NCBI GenBank assembly: GCA_938029995.1
Contig: CALHGI010000648.1
Coordinates: forward strand, 1 to 8,255
DNA from: an uncultured cyanobacterium
GTDB lineage: Bacteria > Cyanobacteriota > Cyanobacteriia > Phormidesmidales > Phormidesmidaceae
DNA: 8,255 nt
Reading direction: 5' to 3'
The notes under the pieces were generated by a model, which had not been told where the DNA came from, made no database searches, and worked only from the letters and a program-made list of their open reading frames with translations. Shown here in pieces: positions 1 through 6,690 of the stretch. Numbering within the stretch: the first letter of the stretch is position 1; each line of letters begins with the position of its first letter. The translations under genes were made by a program, and so were the position numbers.

Positions 1-2
1 AA

Positions 3-3000
3 TGGTATCTGTCCGGATTTCTAGTCCCCTACGAAGCAAAACTCAAAGATCGCTCAGATTCAGACAGTGAGGAAGATAAACTCCCATTTCGCTCGGATCC
101 AGACAGCAATGATAGCTTCGATTCTTATCTGACCACCAACACCAGTGGAGATGATGACAACAAACCAGAAGGATCTTCCGCCCGCAAAGGCATGTTCCCG
201 TCCTCCTTTGGCCTTAGTTTTTTAGTTAGTGAAGCAACCCCAGAAATTAAAGTGGCCATCTCTTGGGGAGACTACTGCCCAGCCCCAGACAGCGATAGCG
301 AGGCCGAAACTCGGTTACAAGCAGATACAAGCCGTCCCTGGCAGCGCACCCCTCAACAGGCTGCTCTAGTATTTGCCTTGCCCTCCAGCAAAAAGGAGAG
401 CAGTCGCCAAACTATTCCCGTCCTTGACAGCAACGGATTAGCTTTGTCTATCTCCGTTCGCTCTATTCCCAATCACCCTGAGCTTCCGACTGGAACCCGC
501 TCCGTTTCCCTCTTTCTCGTCAATAAGCGCCGCCCTGCTGCCCTCAGCTCAGAACGAGACAGCGCCTATATTTTTCAAGTCCAACTGACAGCCCGATCCA
601 GAATCCCTTTCGTTCCCCGCCCCGATCTCCGCAATCAGGCCCTTGATAACGAAGATGAACGGATTGCCGATCTGCAATATCGTCATGACGTAGAATATGC
701 CGTTGGCCATAACGTATCGGCCACTGCCACTATTACAGGAGAAACGGATCACCCCCTCTGCCATGAAGTCCACACCAATTGGATGCCCCAAGCCGATGTG
801 GAAAAAGTCATAGCCGCCGACATAGATGACGTCAATCTGGAAATGGAAGCCTTGGGCAATGCCCCGGATGCTGCGACTATTCGTGCCAGGGTTGGCGGTC
901 TGGTGACGGCCTACAGCACCTGGATCGCCCAGCAACGGGCAACGGCCCCCACATCTCCTCCGCAACGAGCAGATGTCTCCAAACACCTGCTAGATCGGGC
1001 AACGGTTGTTAATCAACGGATTGCAGTAGGGCTAGCCGCATTAGATCAACCAGAAGTATTCGAAGCTTTCAAGATTGCCAATCGCGCCATCGCCACGGCT
1101 ATTCGCCAACGCTCCACCCACGGCAAAGACGAGACACTGCCTGAAGATATGGATCCACCCAAATGGCGACCCTTCCAGCTTGCCTTTTTGCTAATGAATA
1201 TAGCTGGCATTGATAACCCTGAAGATAAAGACCGGGAGACGGTAGACCTGCTCTTTTTTCCCACAGGTGGCGGTAAAACCGAAGCCTATCTGGGGCTGGC
1301 CGCCTTTACCCTAGTACTGCGTCGGCTACGTAACCCCGGCCTCGAATCTGCTGGTCTAAGCGTGCTGATGCGCTACACCCTCCGCTTGCTAACCCTAGAT
1401 CAGCTCGGTCGGGCCTCCACACTGATTTGCGCCTTAGAGCTAGAACGCCAACAGAACGTCGAGAAGTTAGGCCCTTGGCCCTTTGAGATTGGACTGTGGG
1501 TGGGGCAAGCTGCCACAGCCAACCGCATGGGCAAAAAAGGAGAAAGCAATACCTACAGTGCCCGCGCCCGCACCATCGCCTACCAAAACGGGACAAACTC
1601 TGAGTGCCCCATCCCCTTAGATAACTGTCCCTGGTGTGGCACTCAGTTTTCCGCCAAGTCCTTTCAACTCCTACCCAATTCCGATCACCCTACTGATTTA
1701 CGCATCACCTGTACTAACCGCAAGAAACGTCCAGACGGTGATCCGAAGTGTGTTTTTCGTCGTGATCAGTCCTTGCCCATCATCAGCATTGACGAGCCCA
1801 TCTACCGTCGCCTGCCCTGCTTTCTGATCGCTACGGTAGATAAGTTTGCTAATCTGCCCTGGGTCGGAGAAACAGCGGGGCTGTTTGGTAAAGTGGAGCG
1901 CTATGACCAAGATGGCTTCTATGGTCCCTCACAACCTAACTCTGGTGGTCGCTTAAGTAAGCCATTGCTGCCCCCAGATTTGATTATTCAAGACGAGCTA
2001 CACCTGATCTCAGGTCCCCTGGGGACCATGGTGGGGCTATATGAAACTGCGATTGATGCCCTCTCCACCTATGAGAAAAACGGCAAACCGATTCGCCCTA
2101 AAATCGTCGCCTCCACCGCCACGGTTCGTCGAGCCTCCAGCCAAATTCGGGCCTTGTTTGGTCGGGACACCGTGGAAGTCTTTCCGCCACCCGGCCCCGA
2201 CCGTCGCGATTCCTTCTTTGCTAAAACCGTGCCAGTAACGGAAAAAAATGGTCGTACCTACCTGGGTATTGCCGCCCAAGGTCGAAGCCTCAAGGTTGTG
2301 CTGTTACGCACCTATTTGGCCCTACTCGGAGCTGGCAGAAAAGCCTGGGAAGACGCCGGGAGAAGCCGTAACCCCAAAAACCCAGCCGATCCCTATATGA
2401 CCCTGATGGGGTACTTTAATTCCCTCCGGGAGCTGGGTGGCAGTCGTCGCATTGTCGAAGACGAGGTGCAATCGCGGCTAGAAGACTACGGTAATCGCCT
2501 ACGCATTGACGAAACTTCGGGACTGTTTGTCAATCGCAAAATCAAAGAACCCCTGGAGTTGACCTCACGGGTGAATACCAGCCAAGTGGCTGCGGCTAAG
2601 GGGCGATTGGAAACGCCCTTCCATCACCCGGAAGAGGCCAAGAAAGCTGTAGATGTGGTCCTCGCCACTAATATGATCCCTGTGGGCCTCGACATTACTC
2701 GTCTGGGATTGATGGTGGTTCTGGGCCAACCCAAATCGGCTTCAGAATATATCCAGGCCACCAGTCGAGTGGGGCGAGATGATCAGCGTCCCGGCTTGGT
2801 CGTCACCCTATTAAATATTCATCGACCTCGCGATCGCTCCCACTATGAACGTTTTCAAGCTTGGCACAACACCTTTTATCGAGCCGTTGAGGCGACCAGC
2901 GTCACCCCCTTTTCTCCCCGTGCCCTGGACCGGGGCCTACCTGCTGTTGCGGTTACCCTCTCCCGCCTCGGCCACTCCAAACTAACAGCGCCGTTGGGGG

Positions 3001-3371
3001 CTGGAGCCATTCCCAAGTATCGACAAGAGCTAGAGTTCGTAGCTGAACAGCTCTCTAGGCGAGCAGAAATGCACAACAAGAATCTAGATGCCCAGCAATC
3101 TGAAGAGCTGCGACTTAAGGTTCAAGGGATGACCAGAGATCTGCTGGATAGTTGGTCTCATATTGCCTCGGATCAAGACGGTGACCTGCAATATCAAAAG
3201 GAAGTGGGCAAATCTCCCCCCTTACTCTTCACGCCCCTTGATCCAGACTTACCCAAGCAACCCAAAATTGCTCAGAAATTTAAGGCTCAACGCAGCCTTC
3301 GCGATGTAGAACCAACGGTTGATCTCTGGTTGATGGACCCCAATGGTGAGGATATGGAGGTGCGCTCATGA
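3..3371 (+). CDS. drmA: DISARM helicase DrmA (5' end truncated by window edge)
   Basis: DrmA is the superfamily 2 helicase of the DISARM anti-phage system; it acts with DrmB on incoming DNA. The frame is open from base 3, so 1122 residues are visible and the true start lies to the left. The ATG at 192 is internal: the residues before it (YLSGFLVP, then an acidic Ser/Asp-rich linker) fit the usual DrmA N-terminus. Counting from base 3: N-terminal domain with PSSFGLSF from about 66; Q-like motif WRPFQ near 388-392; Walker A PTGGGKT 420-426; DEAH-type box DELH 664-667; STAT motif 704-707; motif V ATNMIPVGLDI 888-898; motif VI ATSRVGRD 919-926. Between motifs I and II sit C542, C545, C570 and C583, a likely zinc site, with C535 nearby. 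The C-terminus has the family-like RSLRDVEPTVDLW. All helicase motifs are intact and there is no frameshift. The stop overlaps the drmB start (ATGA). Family assignment is recognition from memory, supported by the drmB-drmC order. Confidence 0.95.
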   Translation, partial: WYLSGFLVPYEAKLKDRSDSDSEEDKLPFRSDPDSNDSFDSYLTTNTSGDDDNKPEGSSARKGMFPSSFGLSFLVSEATPEIKVAISWGDYCPAPDSDSEAETRLQADTSRPWQRTPQQAALVFALPSSKKESSRQTIPVLDSNGLALSISVRSIPNHPELPTGTRSVSLFLVNKRRPAALSSERDSAYIFQVQLTARSRIPFVPRPDLRNQALDNEDERIADLQYRHDVEYAVGHNVSATATITGETDHPLCHEVHTNWMPQADVEKVIAADIDDVNLEMEALGNAPDAATIRARVGGLVTAYSTWIAQQRATAPTSPPQRADVSKHLLDRATVVNQRIAVGLAALDQPEVFEAFKIANRAIATAIRQRSTHGKDETLPEDMDPPKWRPFQLAFLLMNIAGIDNPEDKDRETVDLLFFPTGGGKTEAYLGLAAFTLVLRRLRNPGLESAGLSVLMRYTLRLLTLDQLGRASTLICALELERQQNVEKLGPWPFEIGLWVGQAATANRMGKKGESNTYSARARTIAYQNGTNSECPIPLDNCPWCGTQFSAKSFQLLPNSDHPTDLRITCTNRKKRPDGDPKCVFRRDQSLPIISIDEPIYRRLPCFLIATVDKFANLPWVGETAGLFGKVERYDQDGFYGPSQPNSGGRLSKPLLPPDLIIQDELHLISGPLGTMVGLYETAIDALSTYEKNGKPIRPKIVASTATVRRASSQIRALFGRDTVEVFPPPGPDRRDSFFAKTVPVTEKNGRTYLGIAAQGRSLKVVLLRTYLALLGAGRKAWEDAGRSRNPKNPADPYMTLMGYFNSLRELGGSRRIVEDEVQSRLEDYGNRLRIDETSGLFVNRKIKEPLELTSRVNTSQVAAAKGRLETPFHHPEEAKKAVDVVLATNMIPVGLDITRLGLMVVLGQPKSASEYIQATSRVGRDDQRPGLVVTLLNIHRPRDRSHYERFQAWHNTFYRAVEATSVTPFSPRALDRGLPAVAVTLSRLGHSKLTAPLGAGAIPKYRQELEFVAEQLSRRAEMHNKNLDAQQSEELRLKVQGMTRDLLDSWSHIASDQDGDLQYQKEVGKSPPLLFTPLDPDLPKQPKIAQKFKAQRSLRDVEPTVDLWLMDPNGEDMEVRS
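51..109 (+). repeat. imperfect in-frame direct repeat in the DrmA acidic linker
   Basis: CGCTCAGATTCAGACAGTGA (51-70) recurs as CGCTCGGATCCAGACAGCAA (90-109), 39 bases (13 codons) apart. It encodes RSDSDSEE and then RSDPDSND. A related PDSDSE occurs again near residues 95-100 of the visible DrmA. This is low-complexity acidic coding sequence, probably a disordered linker, and may have grown by duplication. Confidence 0.6.
2830..2837. repeat. HIP1 octamer GCGATCGC (inside drmA)
   Basis: This is a perfect palindromic GCGATCGC. The octamer is greatly over-represented in many cyanobacterial genomes, so it mainly tells the host lineage. It lies in coding sequence downstream of helicase motif VI. 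Confidence 0.85.
3356..3360 (+). promoter_or_regulatory. Shine-Dalgarno site of drmB
   Basis: GGAGG lies 7 bases before the ATG at 3368, inside the last codons of drmA. This is ideal spacing and fixes the drmB start, while the ATGA overlap adds translational coupling to drmA. Confidence 0.8.
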
Positions 3372-5245
3372 GTCCGAATAAAGGTAAACAGCCCCCGGCT
3401 GGGGAGATTCGGCAAAGTCAGGTGCTCTCTAGCTTTGGCCCCGGCTCTATGGTGGATCTTCCCAAACAGTCCATTCTGATTGGTGGTCTCAACCACTGGA
3501 AATTTGGCCAAGAACGAGTCCGCATCTATGAACCCCGTTTGGAAGAGTACCTGCAACAAAAGCTTAACTTGTCCAATGTTGCCCTCTATGAACCCCCTGC
3601 CAGCTCTAAGGATGCTTTAGGCCCCAGAACAGGGATTCAAAGTTTTATGTTCCCCTGCTGGTTCCTTGCTCAAGTTGATGAAAGCTTTGAAGCACCCAGC
3701 GGTAAACGCTATCGGACTCGACCTCTCCTGCCCTGGAAGAAGCTTGCACCGTTGGGAGGAAAGTATCTGGATAAAGATCGCAAAAAGCGGTCTATCGTTC
3801 CTGTGCGATTTGTACAAGCCTGTGTTTATGGCCATATTAGCGATATTGATTGGCGCTTTTTTGTCCATAAAGGGGAAAGTTGCACTGGTGATCTATGGCT
3901 TGACGAAGGCGGCACCGGTAACGATTTTGCAGATATTTTTGTTCGCTGTGAAGCCTGCAAAAGACGTCGCCCCTTATCTGATGCCACACTGCCAAAATCC
4001 AATGCTTTAGGGCTTTGTCAAGGCAATCGCCCCTGGCTTGGCCCCCATGCAAGACAGGCATGCGGTAGAGATGCCAATAACCGTCCCGTCTTTAACAAAC
4101 TGTTGATCCGCTCGGCCAGCAACGCTTACTTCGCTCAAACCTCTACGGTGATCTCCTTACCCAGTGCAGATGAAACGATCAAAAAGGCTGTGGATGCAGT
4201 ATATGAAAACTATCTGCAGTTTGCAGCAGATGTCGATGAAATTAACTATGAGCGCAGGAAACCCCATATTTCTAATGCGCTTGAAGGGTTCTCTGATGAA
4301 GCAATATGGCAAGAAGTTTGTCAGCGCAGAAGTGACACCAAACCCGAGCCCAAAACGATTAAACAGGTGGAGATTGAAACGCTACTCTCTCAACTCGATG
4401 AAATTGGTGAAGACCTACCTGATAAAGACTTTTACGCTCGTAACCGTTCCTTGAAACAATTGCCGCCTTTTCTCAAGGACTACATAGAACGGATCGTTCT
4501 CGTTCATCGTCTAAGGGAAGTGCGAGCACAAGTTAGCTTCACCCGATTCGAAGCCCCCTTCCAAGATGTGGATGGTGAACTCCAGCTCGACGTTGCGCCA
4601 GCTGCTCTTGGTTTAGAGACCGAATGGTTCCCCGCTATAGAGACCAAGGGCGAAGGCATCTTTATTTCCTTTCAACCCAAAACTATCGACGCTTGGTTGC
4701 AGCGTCAGCCCGTGCAAAAACGAGGTTTAGAACTGAGACAAGGTTTTGAAACCTGGCTCCAGCGACGTGAAATTAAACCTGACGAGTCAGGGGAAATGCC
4801 GATTCAGTTTCCTGGCTTGCCCTACATTATGCTTCATAGCCTTTCCCATCTGCTGATTACCTCCATTGCCTTGGAATGTGGATATTCAGCCAGCGCCATC
4901 CGAGAACGAGTTTATGCTGGTCCCTCTGGCTATGGCATTCTCCTCTATACAGGTTCCTCAGGTTCAGAAGGGACACTGGGCGGGCTTATCCAAGTTGGAC
5001 GGAAGATCGAACACCATCTGCAAACCGCGTTAGAGTCTGGCCGACTTTGCTCAAACGATCCGGTTTGTGCCCAGCATCAGCCAGAAGAACTTTACGAAGA
5101 ACGCTTCCGCCATGGTGCAGCTTGCCATGGCTGTTTGCTGATTTCTGAAACCAGTTGCGAACAGGGCAATGAATATTTAGATCGGGCATTGGTCGTAGAT
5201 ACGGTTGAAACTCAAGGAGCAGCATTTTTCGCGACCCCACAATAG
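3368..5245 (+). CDS. drmB: DISARM protein DrmB (DUF1998, zinc-binding)
   Basis: DrmB is the DUF1998 partner of DrmA; in known DISARM systems the two form the DNA-engaging complex. The 625 residues are full length. The N-terminus carries the family-like SSFGPGSMVDLP (about 21-32) followed by GGLNHW. A first cysteine cluster is C194, C197, C217 and C232. The C-terminal DUF1998 region begins near LPYIMLHSLSHLL (about 479-491), continues through GPSGYGILLYT, and ends in a second cluster: C561, C567 (in CAQH), C586 and C589 (ACHGC) and C597 (SETSCEQGN). Both clusters look able to hold zinc. The ATG at 3368 is backed by GGAGG at 7 bases and by the 4-base overlap with drmA. The middle third (about 4160-4460) is clearly AT-richer than the flanks and charged, so it may be a variable segment. 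Assignment is by recognition of the DUF1998 motifs and gene order. Confidence 0.95.
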   Translation: MSPNKGKQPPAGEIRQSQVLSSFGPGSMVDLPKQSILIGGLNHWKFGQERVRIYEPRLEEYLQQKLNLSNVALYEPPASSKDALGPRTGIQSFMFPCWFLAQVDESFEAPSGKRYRTRPLLPWKKLAPLGGKYLDKDRKKRSIVPVRFVQACVYGHISDIDWRFFVHKGESCTGDLWLDEGGTGNDFADIFVRCEACKRRRPLSDATLPKSNALGLCQGNRPWLGPHARQACGRDANNRPVFNKLLIRSASNAYFAQTSTVISLPSADETIKKAVDAVYENYLQFAADVDEINYERRKPHISNALEGFSDEAIWQEVCQRRSDTKPEPKTIKQVEIETLLSQLDEIGEDLPDKDFYARNRSLKQLPPFLKDYIERIVLVHRLREVRAQVSFTRFEAPFQDVDGELQLDVAPAALGLETEWFPAIETKGEGIFISFQPKTIDAWLQRQPVQKRGLELRQGFETWLQRREIKPDESGEMPIQFPGLPYIMLHSLSHLLITSIALECGYSASAIRERVYAGPSGYGILLYTGSSGSEGTLGGLIQVGRKIEHHLQTALESGRLCSNDPVCAQHQPEELYEERFRHGAACHGCLLISETSCEQGNEYLDRALVVDTVETQGAAFFATPQ

Positions 5246-5248
5246 CGG

Positions 5249-6064
5249 ATGATAAAGGCAAACTCAGTATTTCACCGTTTAAGTCGGCCTGCTCTAGACG
5301 GGTTGGCTAGTGCTTTAGTAAGCGATCGGATTCAGCTTCCCTGTCAGCCTGGCGCTTTAGCCCATATCGTGCCAACATCCCTCCTATCAGCGCTGACCTC
5401 AGAGATCAACCGTCTGAGCCAAGAGGGGATGAAAGGACAGCATTTAGCTTATATGCTTCAACTCCTGGCTCAAGAGCGTAAGTCAGCCCAAGCTCAGCGA
5501 AATGCCATCGATCTAGTCTGGACGGGGCAAGAAGTATTGGGCACTGAGAGCCGAGATACCCGCGTGGTTGTCCAAGAGCTGTTTCGCAGTGCTAAAGATA
5601 ATATCTTGATTTCCAGTTATGCCTTCGATACGGGCGATAAAGCCAAGGCATTATTCCAGCCTTTGGTTGAAAGAATGGCAGCCATGCCAGACCTAAAGGT
5701 CCGTTTGTTTCTCAACATTAAACGGCCTTACAGCGATCGGAAAACTTCTGAGACAACCCTGCTCAGAAAGTTTGCTGAAAGTTTTCGGGATGACATTTGG
5801 CCGGGCGATCGCCTGCCTGAAGTCTTTTATGAACCCCAATCATTGTCCAAGTCAAAGGGGCCTAGAACTTGCCTTCATGCTAAATGCGTGGTGGTCGATG
5901 ATAAGCGGGTATTTGTAACTTCGGCCAACTTCACCGAAGCAGCTCATGAACGGAATATTGAGGCAGGTGTGTTGCTCTCGGATGTTATCTCTGCAAAATC
6001 GATGCGTGCTCAGTTTGAAACATTAGTGAGTTGGAACTTGCTGCGACGGGTACCGGGGCTATGA
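5249..6064 (+). CDS. drmC: DISARM phospholipase D-like protein DrmC
   Basis: DrmC is the phospholipase D-superfamily member of DISARM, a possible nuclease; in the literature it is the least essential core gene. The 271 residues are a normal length. The N-terminal ~90 residues are mostly helical and of unknown role. The PLD domain follows, with ILISSYAFD near 118-126 as the first core strand. There is a single catalytic HKD motif: H210, K212 and D217 (HAKCVVVD), with S225 and N227 downstream in TSANF and E236/E240 further on. All signature residues are present. One HKD motif implies that an active enzyme would have to dimerise, as usual for one-motif PLD proteins. The ATG is 3 bases after the drmB stop. 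The nearest purine-rich site, AAGGAG at 5214-5219, is 29 bases upstream and too far, so translation probably depends on coupling to drmB. Confidence 0.93.
   Translation: MIKANSVFHRLSRPALDGLASALVSDRIQLPCQPGALAHIVPTSLLSALTSEINRLSQEGMKGQHLAYMLQLLAQERKSAQAQRNAIDLVWTGQEVLGTESRDTRVVVQELFRSAKDNILISSYAFDTGDKAKALFQPLVERMAAMPDLKVRLFLNIKRPYSDRKTSETTLLRKFAESFRDDIWPGDRLPEVFYEPQSLSKSKGPRTCLHAKCVVVDDKRVFVTSANFTEAAHERNIEAGVLLSDVISAKSMRAQFETLVSWNLLRRVPGL
5805..5812. repeat. HIP1 octamer GCGATCGC (inside drmC)
   Basis: This is a second perfect copy of the cyanobacterial HIP1 palindrome, in the drmC coding region shortly before the HKD motif. The variant GCGATCGG occurs nearby (about 5322 and 5733). Confidence 0.85.
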
Positions 6065-6472
6065 GTGTTTGGAGTGATACGGGAGTGCGATCGCATCCTC
6101 GTATCTTAATTCTGGTGATGTTTTTAGCTGCCCAACGTTCCAATAGGCAGTTTTACCTTCCTGTGTTCTCAATTCCGCCCAATCCTCATTTGAGAAACCC
6201 CTAAGACTACCACTAGCTTTAGTATTGGCAGGATTTTGGTACAAAAGAACTATTCTGTATAAGCGATCTGTTCCTTGGAGTTGAACAGTATCGTTAACCT
6301 CCAGGTGGGAAGCTTGTGGTAACTCCCAACTTACGACTACAGCCTTGGGAACCCTTTTTCTTGAGCGATCGGGAAATGTGAGAATAACGTGATTGTCTTC
6401 AACTGCAACGACAGGGTATTTCTTGCCCAAATTCCCAACTGCGATTGAGCCCACTGAAAAGTTAGATTTCAC
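6059..6472 (-). CDS. small hypothetical protein, possibly two SH3-like barrels
   Basis: I do not recognise this family. With the GTG start at 6472 it has 137 residues; that start has GGAGG at 9 bases (6482-6486). Other starts are ATG at 6490 (adds MWRIVQ, no ribosome site seen) and TTG at 6565 (adds a low-complexity MPVMPVM). There is no signal peptide or membrane helix from the GTG start. Residues about 6-45 (VGSIAVGNLG, VVAVEDNHVILTFPD, then VPKAVVVSW) read like a small beta barrel with a turn. Residues about 50-112 (LEVNDTVQLQG, RLYRIVLLY, WAELRTQEGKTAYWNVGQL) read like a second. That is SH3-like tandem architecture by inference only. It lies downstream of the primase/helicase on the same strand and overlaps the end of drmC by 6 bases, tail to tail: its TAG is the complement of drmC's last Leu codon. 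Real gene likely, function unknown. Confidence 0.6.
   Translation of the reverse strand: MKSNFSVGSIAVGNLGKKYPVVAVEDNHVILTFPDRSRKRVPKAVVVSWELPQASHLEVNDTVQLQGTDRLYRIVLLYQNPANTKASGSLRGFSNEDWAELRTQEGKTAYWNVGQLKTSPELRYEDAIALPYHSKHS
6076..6105 (+). terminator. possible terminator hairpin after drmC, with HIP1 core
   Basis: Twelve bases after the drmC stop, GATACGGGAGTGC and GCATCCTCGTATC form a 13-pair stem with one mismatch and two G-U pairs, closed by a GATC loop. A loosely T-rich stretch (TTAATTCT) follows, so it is not a classic U-tract. The fold is better on the + transcript than on the minus one, which fits a terminator for the drm operon. It sits inside the last codons of the convergent small gene. 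Confidence 0.45.
6087..6094. repeat. HIP1 octamer GCGATCGC (hairpin core)
   Basis: This is the third perfect HIP1 copy. With flanking T and A it gives the 10-base palindrome TGCGATCGCA at the tip of the hairpin after drmC, within the 3' end of the small minus-strand gene. Confidence 0.85.
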
Positions 6473-6481
6473 CTGTACAAT

Positions 6482-6486
6482 CCTCC
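6482..6486 (-). promoter_or_regulatory. Shine-Dalgarno-like site for the small gene
   Basis: On the minus strand GGAGG is followed after 9 bases by GTG (6472). It is the only good ribosome site near any start of this frame and is the reason for preferring the GTG over the upstream ATG at 6490. Confidence 0.5.
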
Positions 6487-6533
6487 ACATTTTGTAGATT
6501 ATTAACAGAATCTGACAAATTAATTTGGCTGAG

Positions 6534-6690
6534 ATCATCACCGGCATTACCGGCATTACCGTCAAGACTTTCTGTATCTTTTACTCTATGAAGGTTTAGC
6601 GTTGCAGGTGATGATTGTTGATCGCCTGCAACGCTAAAGCATTGCTGCCCCTAACTTTTATCGATAGGTGCCGGTGATGATGGTGATGAT
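6534..6690. repeat. repeat-rich intergenic block with 13-bp inverted repeat and GGTGATGAT copies
   Basis: ATCATCACCGGCA (6534-6546) and TGCCGGTGATGAT (6669-6681) are perfect 13-bp inverse copies. GGTGATGAT occurs directly at 6607-6615, 6673-6681 and 6682-6690, and inverted at 6534-6542. ACCGGCATT is repeated in tandem at 6540-6548 and 6549-6557. The right-hand copies encode the SPSSPSSPAP tail of the primase/helicase; the rest is non-coding unless the small gene uses an upstream start. Such a cluster could be a protein-binding or replication-control site of a mobile element, or chance built on codon repetition. Confidence 0.5.
6595..6638. repeat. perfect 14-bp inverted repeat, 16-base loop
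   Basis: TTTAGCGTTGCAGG (6595-6608) is the exact reverse complement of CCTGCAACGCTAAA (6625-6638). It starts 12 bases past the primase/helicase stop, so on that transcript it would fold as a strong stem-loop. No T-tract follows on either strand, although the arm ends in TTT/AAA. It may be a terminator or transcript-stabilising hairpin for the upstream gene, or a dispersed palindromic repeat or element site. Confidence 0.75.

Noticed and set aside
192..194. ATG at 192 as the start of drmA
   Set aside because: The frame is open to the left edge and the upstream residues (YLSGFLVP and the acidic linker) fit the family N-terminus, so the start is outside the window.
549..986. Minus-strand open frame inside drmA, and similar frames at 1306-1596, 2037-2279, 3837-4061 and 4986-5261
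   Set aside because: They are shadows of the drm genes, with arginine-, glycine- and cysteine-rich unnatural composition and no ribosome sites.
3666..4454. Plus-strand frames inside drmB (3666-4010 and 4164-4454)
   Set aside because: They overlap conserved DrmB coding sequence in another frame and have no recognisable protein features.
6500..6566. Promoter for the small minus-strand gene (TTGTCA, 16 bases, TACAAA; or TTGACG at 6560-6565)
   Set aside because: The first has a weak -10 and would start the RNA at the ribosome site; the second has no -10 at the right distance. Not strong enough to annotate.
6534..6690. CRISPR array
   Set aside because: The repeats are only 9-14 bases, irregularly spaced and partly coding; there are no regular spacers.
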